Part shown: positions 1 to 8,204 of the stretch, in pieces
How positions within the stretch are numbered: the first letter of the stretch is position 1
How the letters are laid out: each line of letters starts with the position of its first letter
Assembly (NCBI GenBank): GCA_038147195.1
Contig: JAYQTB010000004.1
Location: forward strand, 2,108,001-2,172,000
Source of the DNA: Eutrophocola salsuginis
Lineage (GTDB): Bacteria > Pseudomonadota > Gammaproteobacteria > Pseudomonadales > Pseudohongiellaceae
DNA length: 64,000 bases
Reading direction: 5' to 3'
The notes under the pieces: generated by a model
Database searches by the model: none
Told to the model about the DNA's origin: nothing
Seen by the model: the letters and a program-made list of their open reading frames with translations, nothing else
Translations under genes and position numbers: made by a program

Positions 1-1654
1 CGCTACCCGAAGCACGGATATTGGTCAGTTGCTTCGCCTTGGTCGGGTTAACCACCAGGTCGTTTTCCCTGCTGTGCAGTCCGACGATCATGCCTTCGTA
101 GACCTCGCTATTGGGATCGATGAACAGCCTGCCCCTTTCCTGCAAGTTGAACAGGGCATAGCCCAGCGTCTTACCCTTGACCATGGACACCAGCACACCA
201 TTGGAGCGGGTCGCGATATCGCCCTTCTTCACCGGTCCGAAATGATCAAAGATATGGGTCATAATACCTGAACCGGAGGTCAGGCCCAGGAATTGAGTGC
301 GAAAGCCAATCAGCCCGCGGGTGGGAATGACGAAACTTATGCGGATACGTCCGCGGCCATCGGCACTCATGTCCTGCATTTCCGCCTTACGGTAGCCCAG
401 CTCCTCGATGACGGCGCCCTGGTGCTCCTCCTCGACGTCGATGACAAGGTGCTCGAAAGGCTCATGCAGTTCACCGTCGATCATTTTGGTCACCACTTCG
501 GGACGAGATACCGCCAGCTCAAAACCTTCCCGGCGCATGGTTTCGATCAGCACGGACAGGTGTAATTCGCCACGGCCTGACACGCGGAATTTTTCCGGTG
601 AGTCACCCGGCTCGACGCGAAGAGCCACGTTATGAATGAGCTCGCGTTCCAAGCGCTCTTTCAGATTGCGACTGGTGATGAACTTGCCGTCCTGGCCAGC
701 GAACGGCGAGTCGTTGACCTGGAAGGTCATGGTCACAGTGGGTTCATCCACGGTCAGAGCCGGTAGGGTCTCGGGATGCTCCGGGTCGCAGATCGTATCG
801 CTGATATTCAGCTCGTCGATGCCGGTGATACAGATTATGTCACCGGCGGACGCAGATTCGGCGTCGACCTGCTGAAGACCAAGATAAGTTTTTACCTGGC
901 CGATCTTTCCCTTGCGGCTCTTACCATGCCGGTCAAGGATCACCACGGGCATATTGGTCTTGACTTTGCCGCGGGTAACGCGACCGACACCGATGACGCC
1001 GACATAGGAGGAGTAATCCAGTGCACTGATCTGCAGTTGCAACGGGCCATCACGATCCACTTGGGGTGCGGGCACCTTGTCGACAATAAGCTGGAAAAGG
1101 CTTTCCATGTTGTTTTCAAGCTTGTCAGATTCAACACCGGCGCGACCTTCCAGAGCCGAGGCATAGATGACAGGGAAGTCTAGCTGCTGCTCCGTGGCGC
1201 CAAGGCGATCGAACAATTCGAATACTTCGTTTAGCACCCAATCAGGACGGGCACCGTCGCGATCGATCTTGTTGATGACCACGATGGGGTGCAGGCCGCG
1301 GGCAAAAGCTTTTTGAGTGACAAAACGGGTTTGCGGCATGGGCCCTTCAACAGCATCGACCAGCAGCAGGACGCTATCCACCATGGACAAAACGCGCTCA
1401 ACCTCACCACCAAAGTCGGCATGTCCCGGAGTATCGACGATGTTAATGCGGTAATCCTGCCAGTTCACGGCCGTGTTCTTGGCCAGAATGGTAATACCAC
1501 GTTCCTTTTCCTGATCGTTGGAATCCATCACGCGCTTGATTTCCTTGCCGCGAGTGTCAAGGGTACCGGACTGCTGCAGCAGCTTGTCGACCAGCGTGGT
1601 CTTGCCGTGGTCAACGTGTGCGATGATGGCGATGTTTCGAATCTTGTCGATCAA
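1..1654 (-). CDS. typA: Ribosome-associated GTPase TypA/BipA (partial, C-terminus outside window)
   Basis: This is a translational GTPase that binds 70S ribosomes and is needed for growth under stress such as cold. The reverse strand reads continuously from a TTG start. The first residues (IDKIRNIAIIAHVDHGKTT) contain the P-loop G1 motif, followed by the DTPGHADF G3 motif and the NKIDR G4 motif. EF-G-like domains II to V follow to the window edge. About 551 of the roughly 600 residues expected for the family are present. The TTG start is chosen because the family begins MIEKLRNIAIIAHVDHGK and a GGAG lies just upstream. thiI lies upstream on the same strand, so the two may be co-transcribed, but a separate promoter-like sequence lies between them. 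Confidence 0.96.
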   Translation of the reverse strand, partial: MIDKIRNIAIIAHVDHGKTTLVDKLLQQSGTLDTRGKEIKRVMDSNDQEKERGITILAKNTAVNWQDYRINIVDTPGHADFGGEVERVLSMVDSVLLLVDAVEGPMPQTRFVTQKAFARGLHPIVVINKIDRDGARPDWVLNEVFELFDRLGATEQQLDFPVIYASALEGRAGVESDKLENNMESLFQLIVDKVPAPQVDRDGPLQLQISALDYSSYVGVIGVGRVTRGKVKTNMPVVILDRHGKSRKGKIGQVKTYLGLQQVDAESASAGDIICITGIDELNISDTICDPEHPETLPALTVDEPTVTMTFQVNDSPFAGQDGKFITSRNLKERLERELIHNVALRVEPGDSPEKFRVSGRGELHLSVLIETMRREGFELAVSRPEVVTKMIDGELHEPFEHLVIDVEEEHQGAVIEELGYRKAEMQDMSADGRGRIRISFVIPTRGLIGFRTQFLGLTSGSGIMTHIFDHFGPVKKGDIATRSNGVLVSMVKGKTLGYALFNLQERGRLFIDPNSEVYEGMIVGLHSRENDLVVNPTKAKQLTNIRASGS

Positions 1655-1698
1655 GGGAGTGAGGGCTCCTGCCCCGGGTGGACGTTAAAAAACGCGCG

Positions 1699-1725
1699 AT
1701 TATACAGGTTATACAGGGTGGTAAA
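1699..1725 (-). promoter_or_regulatory. Probable sigma70 promoter of typA
   Basis: On the reverse strand a perfect TATAAT (1699-1704) is preceded by TTTACC (1720-1725). The spacer of 15 bases is short for sigma70. The elements lie about 45 bases upstream of the typA start codon. The assignment rests on position and -10 match only. Confidence 0.45.
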
Positions 1726-1763
1726 TAGGGCCCCGGAAGGGCGTGTTCCCTTGGGCTGGCGGG

Positions 1764-3227
1764 CTACCTGCGATCCGGTCTGAATACAGCGACGTTAGCA
1801 AAACCTTGTTCCTGCAGGTAGCACGTATGCAACCGGCTCATGACGCCCTTGGCGCAATACAGTAGATAGGTCCCGTCCTGCGGTAGTTTCGGGAAACGAC
1901 TGTTTAGGCGGTAGAAAGGTATTCGCTCCACTGGGTAGCCGGTAATCTCCAGCGGCTGCTGCTCTTCCTCGTCGGGATGCCGAATATCGATGATTACGTC
2001 CCCCGGCCGCGGCTCGGTGACCTGCGAGACTGGCTCCCTGGCTTTTTCCACGTCGAGGTTGATGCGATCGATGAAGACGGTTTCGGTACTGGCTACCGCT
2101 TTATCGAGTATTGTGAAATCGAATCGGCTTTCCTGGCGCTCGATCTTGTGCATACGGGCACGGGTGGTGGGCTTAACGGAAATGACCCCGCAGTACTCAG
2201 GAATAACCGCGGAAAACTCTTCAGTGCCTATAAATCTCGCCTTGTCCACGATCTCCTGTTTTTCCATCATTGCCAGCGGGCGCAACACCAGGCAGTTGGT
2301 CACCTTGTCGATAACTGCCAGGTTGGGCAGGGTCTGACTGCTTACCTGGGCGACACTTTCCCCTGTCACAAGAGCCTCAATTTGCATCTGTTCGGCTACC
2401 CGGCTGGCAGCGCGCAGCATCATGCGCTTGAGCACGACTCCCATCTGCGAATTGTTGACCTTTTCCAGTATCTCACTAACGACACCCTCGAACGGTACAG
2501 TGACGAATTTGACTGGATGAGTGGATCCATAGCGCATCCACAGGTACAGGGCCACTTCCTTCACAGCAATTTCATGCTCCTGGCCACCGAGATTGAAGAA
2601 GCAGTAATGAGTCAGCAGTCCCCGGCGCATGGCTAGGTAGCTGGACACAGCGGAATCGAAACCACCTGAAATTAGGGACAGCACCGGGTCCTGTGTGCCA
2701 AGCGGAAAGCCTTTGATTCCCGGTATGCTGAGGTCCACGACATACAATTCCTCCCCCCTGATTTCCACTTTTACCTGAACCTGTGGATAGTTGAGGCTGA
2801 CCCCGACAGCGCCTGTGTTCTGATTTAGTCCGCCACCGACAAACCTCTCCACGTCCATAGAATTGAAGTTATGGCGGCCTGTGCGCTTGCAGCGCACACA
2901 AAAGGTTTTGCCTTCCAGCCTGTCCCGGTATACCTCAAGGGTATGCGCCAGGACTTCATCGAGGGATGTAAATGTGTGATGCCTGACCCGCTCAAAAAAG
3001 CAGATGCCCTGGGTAGACGCTAAAACTCGCTCTATACTTACGCTCAGGTAGTCTAGGTCATCCGGAACCTCGACCGTGACGAAGTCCCAACCACCCACCA
3101 CGTTAATACGCTCGGACAATCGGTGCAGGAGCACCTGCAGGTTACGTTTTAGTTGCTTGGCGAAGCGGGTCCTGACCGGCCGACTCTTGATCGTTATCTC
3201 CGGCGAATATTTGACGAGATATTTCAT
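1764..3227 (-). CDS. thiI: tRNA 4-thiouridine synthase ThiI with rhodanese domain
   Basis: ThiI adenylates U8 of tRNA and transfers sulfur to form 4-thiouridine; in enterobacteria it also supplies sulfur for the thiamine thiazole. The protein has 487 residues. It has an N-terminal ferredoxin-like/THUMP region (about 1-165), then a PP-loop ATP pyrophosphatase region with SGGFDSAV (about residue 185), then a C-terminal rhodanese domain (about 400-487). Two cysteines correspond to the family's catalytic disulfide pair: Cys346 in PEYCGV and Cys458 in LLYCAKGV. Length and domain order match the long, rhodanese-containing gammaproteobacterial form. It sits just upstream of typA on the same strand, as in Pseudomonas. 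The glnA gene usually found beyond it is missing here. Confidence 0.96.
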   Translation of the reverse strand: MKYLVKYSPEITIKSRPVRTRFAKQLKRNLQVLLHRLSERINVVGGWDFVTVEVPDDLDYLSVSIERVLASTQGICFFERVRHHTFTSLDEVLAHTLEVYRDRLEGKTFCVRCKRTGRHNFNSMDVERFVGGGLNQNTGAVGVSLNYPQVQVKVEIRGEELYVVDLSIPGIKGFPLGTQDPVLSLISGGFDSAVSSYLAMRRGLLTHYCFFNLGGQEHEIAVKEVALYLWMRYGSTHPVKFVTVPFEGVVSEILEKVNNSQMGVVLKRMMLRAASRVAEQMQIEALVTGESVAQVSSQTLPNLAVIDKVTNCLVLRPLAMMEKQEIVDKARFIGTEEFSAVIPEYCGVISVKPTTRARMHKIERQESRFDFTILDKAVASTETVFIDRINLDVEKAREPVSQVTEPRPGDVIIDIRHPDEEEQQPLEITGYPVERIPFYRLNSRFPKLPQDGTYLLYCAKGVMSRLHTCYLQEQGFANVAVFRPDRR

Positions 3228-3345
3228 TTATCGGTTAACGGCATTTGGGACGTGCATTATATAGAAATCGGCAAACCCAGTCCTTGCACCGGTTTCCTGG
3301 CCATGCCTTAATTTGGGGCATTGACGTGTTCTGTTTTGAAATAAT

Positions 3346-3362
3346 TGCACTATTATAGTGCA
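3346..3362. promoter_or_regulatory. NtrC-type operator palindrome upstream of glnL
   Basis: A perfect 17-bp palindrome, TGCACTATTATAGTGCA, has two 8-bp arms around one central base. It fits the NtrC enhancer pattern TGCAC-N7-GTGCA. A TATAAT lies 18 bases downstream (3381-3386), so the palindrome would overlap or abut the -35 region of a sigma70 promoter for glnL-glnG. In enterobacteria NtrC-P represses the glnL promoter from a site in this arrangement. Autorepression of ntrBC is therefore the simplest inference. The rest of the 293-base gap between thiI and glnL (3228-3520) contains no gene. Confidence 0.65.
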
Positions 3363-3520
3363 TTTTTGCCTGCCTATTAATATAATTTCTCTATAAATCA
3401 ATTAGTTGGAAATTGGTTCAGTATTTGCTAATCAATATTTGCTGATTAGTAAAGGCGTATATGAATTTGACGGGTCAACTTTTGGCAGCCAAATTCAAGG
3501 ACCAATGAGTTAGATCCCCG

Positions 3521-4648
3521 ATGAATGCCAGACTGCACGCACACAGGCTTGGACAGGAATTGAATACTGAAAATCTAAATACCAGTTTGTTGGACAACCT
3601 GACGACTGCCGTTATGGTCATGGACAAGGACTTTCACGTGCTGTACCTGAATCCAGCAGCGGAAGCGTTGCTGGAAACAAGCAACAAGCATTGCTTTGAC
3701 CAATTCGTCGGGAAAGTCCTCCGCAATTCCAAAGCGCTTGTCAAATCACTTAAGAGCGTCAAGGACAACGGCGTGACATTCATTGCCCGCAAGGCCCAGC
3801 TGGTGAAATCCAACTCAACCCCGATGACGGTGGATTACTCGGCCAGCCGCCTGATCTTACTGAATGAAACCTACATCATGCTGGAGCTGCAGGAGCTGGA
3901 TCGTTCTTACAATATTTCCCGCAAGGAAATGCTGATTTCCAACCATGAAACAACGCTGGGCCTGGTGCGAGGCCTGGGACATGAAATCAAGAATCCCCTA
4001 GGAGGCATCCGCGGTGCGGCGCAATTGCTGGCCGAGGAACTCAATGACAAGGAACTGAAGGATTACACCAATGTCATCATCGAGGAAGCCGATCGCCTGG
4101 TTGGACTTATCGATCGCCTAACGGGTCAGTACAAAAAGCCTGCGCTGCAGCAAGTGAATATCCACGAGGTGCTGGAGCGGGTCTACAACCTAGTTATTGC
4201 GGAAACTCGCGGGACAATCGAGCTGGTCAAGGATTACGATCCCAGTATTCCGGAGATCACCGGCGACCTAAGCCAGCTCATCCAGGCCGTACTCAACATC
4301 GTGCGTAACGCCATGCAGTCCGTTACGGAAGCGGACATGAAGGATATGAAACCGAAGATCATCCTGCGCACGCGTGCGATGAGCCATGTCACTATTGGGC
4401 CAGTCATGCACAAGCTGATTGCGCGCATCGAGATCATCGACAACGGACCGGGCATTCCCAGCGGAATTATCGAGAATATTTTCTACCCCCTAATCAGCGG
4501 CAGAGCGAACGGCACCGGACTGGGGCTGTCCCTGTCGCAGAATATTCTGAAAAACCATAACGGACTGATTGAGTGCGAGAGCGAGGCGGGTAATACCTGT
4601 TTTTCTATTCTGCTACCATTATCCGGTGAGCTCGAGGAAGCTGATTAA
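3521..4648 (+). CDS. glnL: Nitrogen regulation sensor histidine kinase NtrB
   Basis: NtrB is a cytoplasmic kinase/phosphatase that sets NtrC phosphorylation according to PII signalling of nitrogen status. The protein has 375 residues: an N-terminal PAS domain (about 20-125), the H-box GLGHEIKNPLGGIRG with phosphoacceptor His154, an N-box IVRNAMQSV, a G1 box EIIDNGPGIP and a G2 box GTGLGLSLSQ. There is no transmembrane segment. The stop codon overlaps the glnG start by one base (TAATG), so the two are translationally coupled. Regulation by NtrC is suggested by the upstream palindrome. Length and motif order are typical of the family. Confidence 0.95.
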   Translation: MNARLHAHRLGQELNTENLNTSLLDNLTTAVMVMDKDFHVLYLNPAAEALLETSNKHCFDQFVGKVLRNSKALVKSLKSVKDNGVTFIARKAQLVKSNSTPMTVDYSASRLILLNETYIMLELQELDRSYNISRKEMLISNHETTLGLVRGLGHEIKNPLGGIRGAAQLLAEELNDKELKDYTNVIIEEADRLVGLIDRLTGQYKKPALQQVNIHEVLERVYNLVIAETRGTIELVKDYDPSIPEITGDLSQLIQAVLNIVRNAMQSVTEADMKDMKPKIILRTRAMSHVTIGPVMHKLIARIEIIDNGPGIPSGIIENIFYPLISGRANGTGLGLSLSQNILKNHNGLIECESEAGNTCFSILLPLSGELEEAD

Positions 4649-6072
4649 TGGCAGGCAAGAACCTAATCTGGATAGTCGATGACGATCGGTCCATTCGCTG
4701 GGTCCTCGAGAAATCGCTGGACAAAGCAGGTTTCGAGAGCGAGAGCTTCGAAAGCGGCGACAGTTTGCTGGACCGCCTTAAGACAGCTCAGCCGGACGCC
4801 ATCATCAGCGACATTCGCATGCCCGGCATAGACGGCCTGGAGGTGTTGTCGGAAGTGCAGGATGCCTACCCGCAGATTCCTGTCATCATCATGACTGCCC
4901 ATTCAGACCTGTCGAGTGCGGTTAAATCGTACAAGCGTGGTGCCTTTGAATACCTGCCAAAGCCATTCGATGTCAAGGAAGTAGTCGCCGTAGCGGAGCG
5001 CGCAGTCAAGCATTCCATTGAACACAAGGCGCCGAGCAGTGCCATACCTACGGTCGAGACTAAGGAAATCATCGGTGAGGCTCCTGCCATGCAGGAAGTT
5101 TTTCGCGCCATTGGTCGACTCTCCCACTCCAACATCACCGTACTAATCAAGGGTGAATCCGGCACTGGCAAGGAACTAGTAGCGCAGGCACTGCACAAGC
5201 ACAGCCCGAGGGCAAAAAAGCCCTACATCCCACTAAACGTGGCCGCCATACCCAAAGATCTCATCGAGTCCGAACTCTTCGGCCATGAAAAAGGCGCGTT
5301 TACCGGCGCCACCGCACTCCGTGTCGGGCGCTTCGAGCAAGCCGACGGTGGCACCTTGTTCCTGGATGAAATCGGCGACATGCCGATGGAAACCCAGACC
5401 CGATTGCTGCGAGTCTTATCTGACGGCGAGTTCTACCGGGTGGGTGGATTGTCACCCATAAAAGTCGATGTTCGCGTGATCGCGGCCACCCATCAGAATC
5501 TTGAGCAGCGGGTCAAGGAGCACTTGTTCAGGGAAGACCTTTACCATCGCCTTAACGTCATCCCGGTCCACTTGCCTCGCCTGGCTGATCGCCGCGAGGA
5601 TATCCCCGCCCTGATGGAGCATTTCCTGGGTCGCGCAGCTCAGCATATGGGCGTGGAGAAAAAGAAACTGCGACCGGAAACCAGCCAGTGCCTGACCAGC
5701 ATGCCCTGGCCCGGCAACGTACGCCAGCTCGAAAACTTCTGCAGCTGGATAACTGTCATGGCACCTGGCCGCGAGATCTTCATCAACGACTTACCAGAGG
5801 AATTCCTCAACCCCACTGGCCAGGAAACCGTGTCCGGTAACTGGGCGCAGAGCTTGAAGAGCTGGGCCGACCAGGAACTGAACCTGGGCCATTCTGGCAT
5901 CCTGCAGCAGGCAACCCCGATTTTCGAGAAATGCATGATCGAGGTGGCACTGAAACATTCCGGCGGCCGCAAGCGCGATGCGTCCGAATTGCTCGGCTGG
6001 GGCCGCAATACCCTGACCCGCAAGATCATGGAACTTGGTATTGAGAAAGGCAACTCTACCGATTCGGACTGA
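4648..6072 (+). CDS. glnG: Nitrogen regulation response regulator NtrC
   Basis: NtrC is the sigma54-dependent activator of nitrogen assimilation genes and the partner of NtrB. The 474 residues contain a receiver domain with phosphoacceptor Asp55 (SDIRMPG), then a sigma54-interacting AAA+ domain with Walker A GESGTGKE (about residue 170), the sigma54-contact loop GAFTGA and Walker B GGTLFLDEIGD. A Fis-type helix-turn-helix lies at the C-terminus (KRDASELLGWGRNTLTRKI). It is coupled to glnL. The gene after it, across 339 bases, is trmL, as I recall for Pseudomonas. Confidence 0.96.
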   Translation: MAGKNLIWIVDDDRSIRWVLEKSLDKAGFESESFESGDSLLDRLKTAQPDAIISDIRMPGIDGLEVLSEVQDAYPQIPVIIMTAHSDLSSAVKSYKRGAFEYLPKPFDVKEVVAVAERAVKHSIEHKAPSSAIPTVETKEIIGEAPAMQEVFRAIGRLSHSNITVLIKGESGTGKELVAQALHKHSPRAKKPYIPLNVAAIPKDLIESELFGHEKGAFTGATALRVGRFEQADGGTLFLDEIGDMPMETQTRLLRVLSDGEFYRVGGLSPIKVDVRVIAATHQNLEQRVKEHLFREDLYHRLNVIPVHLPRLADRREDIPALMEHFLGRAAQHMGVEKKKLRPETSQCLTSMPWPGNVRQLENFCSWITVMAPGREIFINDLPEEFLNPTGQETVSGNWAQSLKSWADQELNLGHSGILQQATPIFEKCMIEVALKHSGGRKRDASELLGWGRNTLTRKIMELGIEKGNSTDSD

Positions 6073-6134
6073 CATCACCCCTTCTTTACTACCTGCAACA
6101 TAAGCTAGTCTTCGCAAACTCCTGCAACTCAACA

Positions 6135-6245
6135 ATGCAGTTATTCAAAATCATTGCAAACACTCTGATCGTGCTAGCCGGCATCTGCCTGGGATTCATA
6201 GCCCTGCGCCAGAATGCGCAACTTGCCAGCGGCGAGCAGTTTTAG
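6135..6245 (+). CDS. Possible 36-residue membrane miniprotein
   Basis: A short frame in the 339-base gap between glnG and trmL encodes 36 residues. One hydrophobic segment is visible (IIANTLIVLAGICLGFIAL), flanked by a Lys and an Arg. No clear ribosome binding site precedes it and I do not recognise a family. The same frame stays open beyond the TAG stop until close to trmL, so this could be the remnant of a longer membrane protein instead. Nothing else gene-like is visible in 6073-6411. Confidence 0.25.
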   Translation: MQLFKIIANTLIVLAGICLGFIALRQNAQLASGEQF

Positions 6246-6411
6246 CGCTCAGTCTCGGAAATGACCTTCACCACCTGGCAACGGGACGATTTCCCCAGGA
6301 ATTACCCCAGGCAGCATAAAACTGTGTGTCAGCTGCGAAAAGAATGGCACTCGTCAACTCGAAACAGTTGTAATATCAAGAAATATCTTATTATTAATAA
6401 GAATTTTTTAG

Positions 6412-6873
6412 ATGTTTAATGTCGTATTTTTTGAACCGGAAATCCCCCCAAACACCGGAAATGTGACCCGCTTGTGCAGCAATACGGGTTGCACCTTGCA
6501 TCTTATCGAGCCATTGGGGTTCTCACTCGATGACAAACGCCTGCGCCGGGCCGGTCTCGACTACAGCGAATACAGCGAAATTCGAACCTACCGTAACTGG
6601 AACGACTTCCTGGAAAAGTGCCGCCCAAAAAGGACTTACGCAATCAGCACCAAGGGTACTGTCGCTTACGACAGCGTCGACTACCACGCCGGGGACTATC
6701 TGCTCTTTGGTCCAGAAACACGCGGCCTGCCGGATACCATCCGGGAAGCCAGTGAGATCACAGCTGTCATCCGGATCCCTATGCTTCCGCACAGCCGCAG
6801 CATGAATTTGTCCAACGCTGCCGCCGTAATCGTCTACGAAGCCTGGCGCCAGAATGGCTACTTAGGCACCTGA
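6412..6873 (+). CDS. trmL: tRNA (cytidine/uridine-34-2'-O)-methyltransferase TrmL
   Basis: TrmL 2'-O-methylates the wobble base of certain tRNA-Leu isoacceptors using S-adenosylmethionine. The 153-residue protein is a minimal SPOUT (trefoil-knot) methyltransferase. It has the N-terminal motif FEPEIPPNTGNVTRLC with the conserved Asn/Arg, the SAM-binding loop LLFGPETRGLP, and the C-terminal knot motif IPMLPHSRSMNLSNAAAVIVYE. Length matches TrmL (about 155 residues) rather than the longer SpoU enzymes. It converges on secB across a shared terminator. Confidence 0.95.
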   Translation: MFNVVFFEPEIPPNTGNVTRLCSNTGCTLHLIEPLGFSLDDKRLRRAGLDYSEYSEIRTYRNWNDFLEKCRPKRTYAISTKGTVAYDSVDYHAGDYLLFGPETRGLPDTIREASEITAVIRIPMLPHSRSMNLSNAAAVIVYEAWRQNGYLGT

Positions 6874-6956
6874 CCTGTTGTGGCTATTGCGCTCGCTCAT
6901 TACGCGACCTGCGCGACATTTATCTACGCGAAATACTTAGGATTTGAGGAAAAAAA

Positions 6957-6982
6957 GGCCTGATTAAGAATTGAATCAGGCC
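6957..6982. terminator. Intrinsic terminator between trmL and secB
   Basis: A perfect 9-bp stem (GGCCTGATT / AATCAGGCC) encloses an 8-base loop. On the reverse strand the stem is followed at once by seven T residues, so it ends the secB transcript. On the forward strand six T residues follow after ten bases, so it may also weakly end trmL. Confidence 0.75.
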
Positions 6983-7006
6983 GCATATGTGGTTTTTTAT
7001 TGAGTT

Positions 7007-7543
7007 TTAGTGCGAATCGCCGCCCACGGTGGGGTCGGCCGGGGTGACGGTGGTGGCTGGCGCACCCTGCTGGGCCTGTTGCTTCTTAGCTTGCATGTAG
7101 ATGCTTTCAAAGTTAATCGGGGCCAACAGGAGGGCAGGAAAACTGCCGCGGGTAACCAGGGCATCGATGGCCTCCCTGCCGTAGGGGAAGAGCACGTTCG
7201 GACATGCAATAGTGAGTACTTGCTCTAGCTTTTCACCTGATATTCCCTGCACTTCAAAGATCCCCGCCTGGTGAACTTCTACAAGGAAGATGGTCTTATC
7301 ATCCTGCTTTACATCGGCAGTCAGCCGCAGCACGACCTCGTAAACCCCCTCGTCGATCCGGGTGCTCCTGTTGTTGATGCTGAAGTTGACCTGCGGGCTG
7401 TATTGTTGCTTGAAGACGTTAGGCGTGTCAGGAGCCTCGAAGGAAGAGTCCTTGATATAGACACGCTGGACACCGAAGCGCTGTCCCTGAATGTCATCTG
7501 CCGGCTGTGCCGCTGGAGTGTTCGTTACTTCATTTTCTGCCAT
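7007..7543 (-). CDS. secB: Protein-export chaperone SecB
   Basis: SecB is a cytosolic homotetrameric chaperone that keeps preproteins unfolded and delivers them to SecA. The 178-residue protein shows the family core: RVYIKDSSFEAPDTP near the start, VYEVVLRLTA in the middle and ACPNVLFPYGREAIDALVTRG in the C-terminal half. The N-terminus is Ala/Pro-rich. The C-terminal tail is rich in Gln, Ala and Thr, and the whole is somewhat longer than the E. coli protein (about 155). The rhodanese gene lies 69 bases upstream on the same strand. The glutaredoxin gene (grxC) that often separates them is absent. Confidence 0.95.
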   Translation of the reverse strand: MAENEVTNTPAAQPADDIQGQRFGVQRVYIKDSSFEAPDTPNVFKQQYSPQVNFSINNRSTRIDEGVYEVVLRLTADVKQDDKTIFLVEVHQAGIFEVQGISGEKLEQVLTIACPNVLFPYGREAIDALVTRGSFPALLLAPINFESIYMQAKKQQAQQGAPATTVTPADPTVGGDSH

Positions 7544-7612
7544 ATTGGTTCCTTACGCTGTGCCCGGTATATTGGCCGGCCTTTATTCAATGCTCGTTGT
7601 GGTTTGCCCCGG

Positions 7613-8026
7613 TTATTTCACCGCTGGCAGACCCTGGGTCTGCCATTCGGTCATACCACCGCGCATTCTCGAGACGGCTCTGAAGCCGTTTTCCTCCAAC
7701 AGCTTCACGGCATCGCCGGACTGCTGCCCGAGCTGGCATACCACCACCACCGGCTTCTCGCGGAACTTTTCCAGTTCCCTCAGCCGCTCCTTGAGTTTTG
7801 CTAGGGGAATGTTGATGGCATCGACGATATGCCCCCCATCAAAGACTTTGCTGTCCCTGATATCCACGATGACGCCATCCTGCCTGTTCACCAAAAGGGT
7901 GACTTGCTGTGGGCTTAGAGCACTGCCGGCCTTGGCCTGCAGGTACAGCATTAGGATGACGAACAGGCCCAGCCATAGACCGGACAGGATCCAGTGGTTG
8001 ACCAGGAATTCGACAAATTGGGCCAT
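7613..8026 (-). CDS. Membrane-anchored rhodanese-like sulfurtransferase
   Basis: This is a single-domain rhodanese that probably handles persulfide sulfur at the inner membrane. The 137 residues start with one transmembrane helix (about 12-30) and continue with a rhodanese domain (about 40-137). The active-site loop is CQLGQQS with Cys97; the conserved Asp is in VIVDIRD and the domain ends MRGGMTEWQ. It lies upstream of secB, like PA5130 in Pseudomonas and YibN in E. coli, and is divergent from gpmI. The physiological sulfur acceptor cannot be deduced. Confidence 0.88.
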   Translation of the reverse strand: MAQFVEFLVNHWILSGLWLGLFVILMLYLQAKAGSALSPQQVTLLVNRQDGVIVDIRDSKVFDGGHIVDAINIPLAKLKERLRELEKFREKPVVVVCQLGQQSGDAVKLLEENGFRAVSRMRGGMTEWQTQGLPAVK

Positions 8027-8204
8027 CGGGATAATTGGTTTACTGCCAGTTCAAAGAGGCACGGAGTATACACGCCAAAATCCGTGAAGTCAGGTAAAGA
8101 TTTCCCCAGAAAATCGAGGGAAATACAGGGTTCTGCGCTCGCCAGTACAGCCCGAATTGGCGATAATATATGTCTGAATTTGCGTGTTCATTCCAGGGAT
8201 TTTC

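Noticed and set aside
1977..2636. 219-codon frame opposite thiI
   Set aside because: It is the antisense shadow of a clearly conserved gene.
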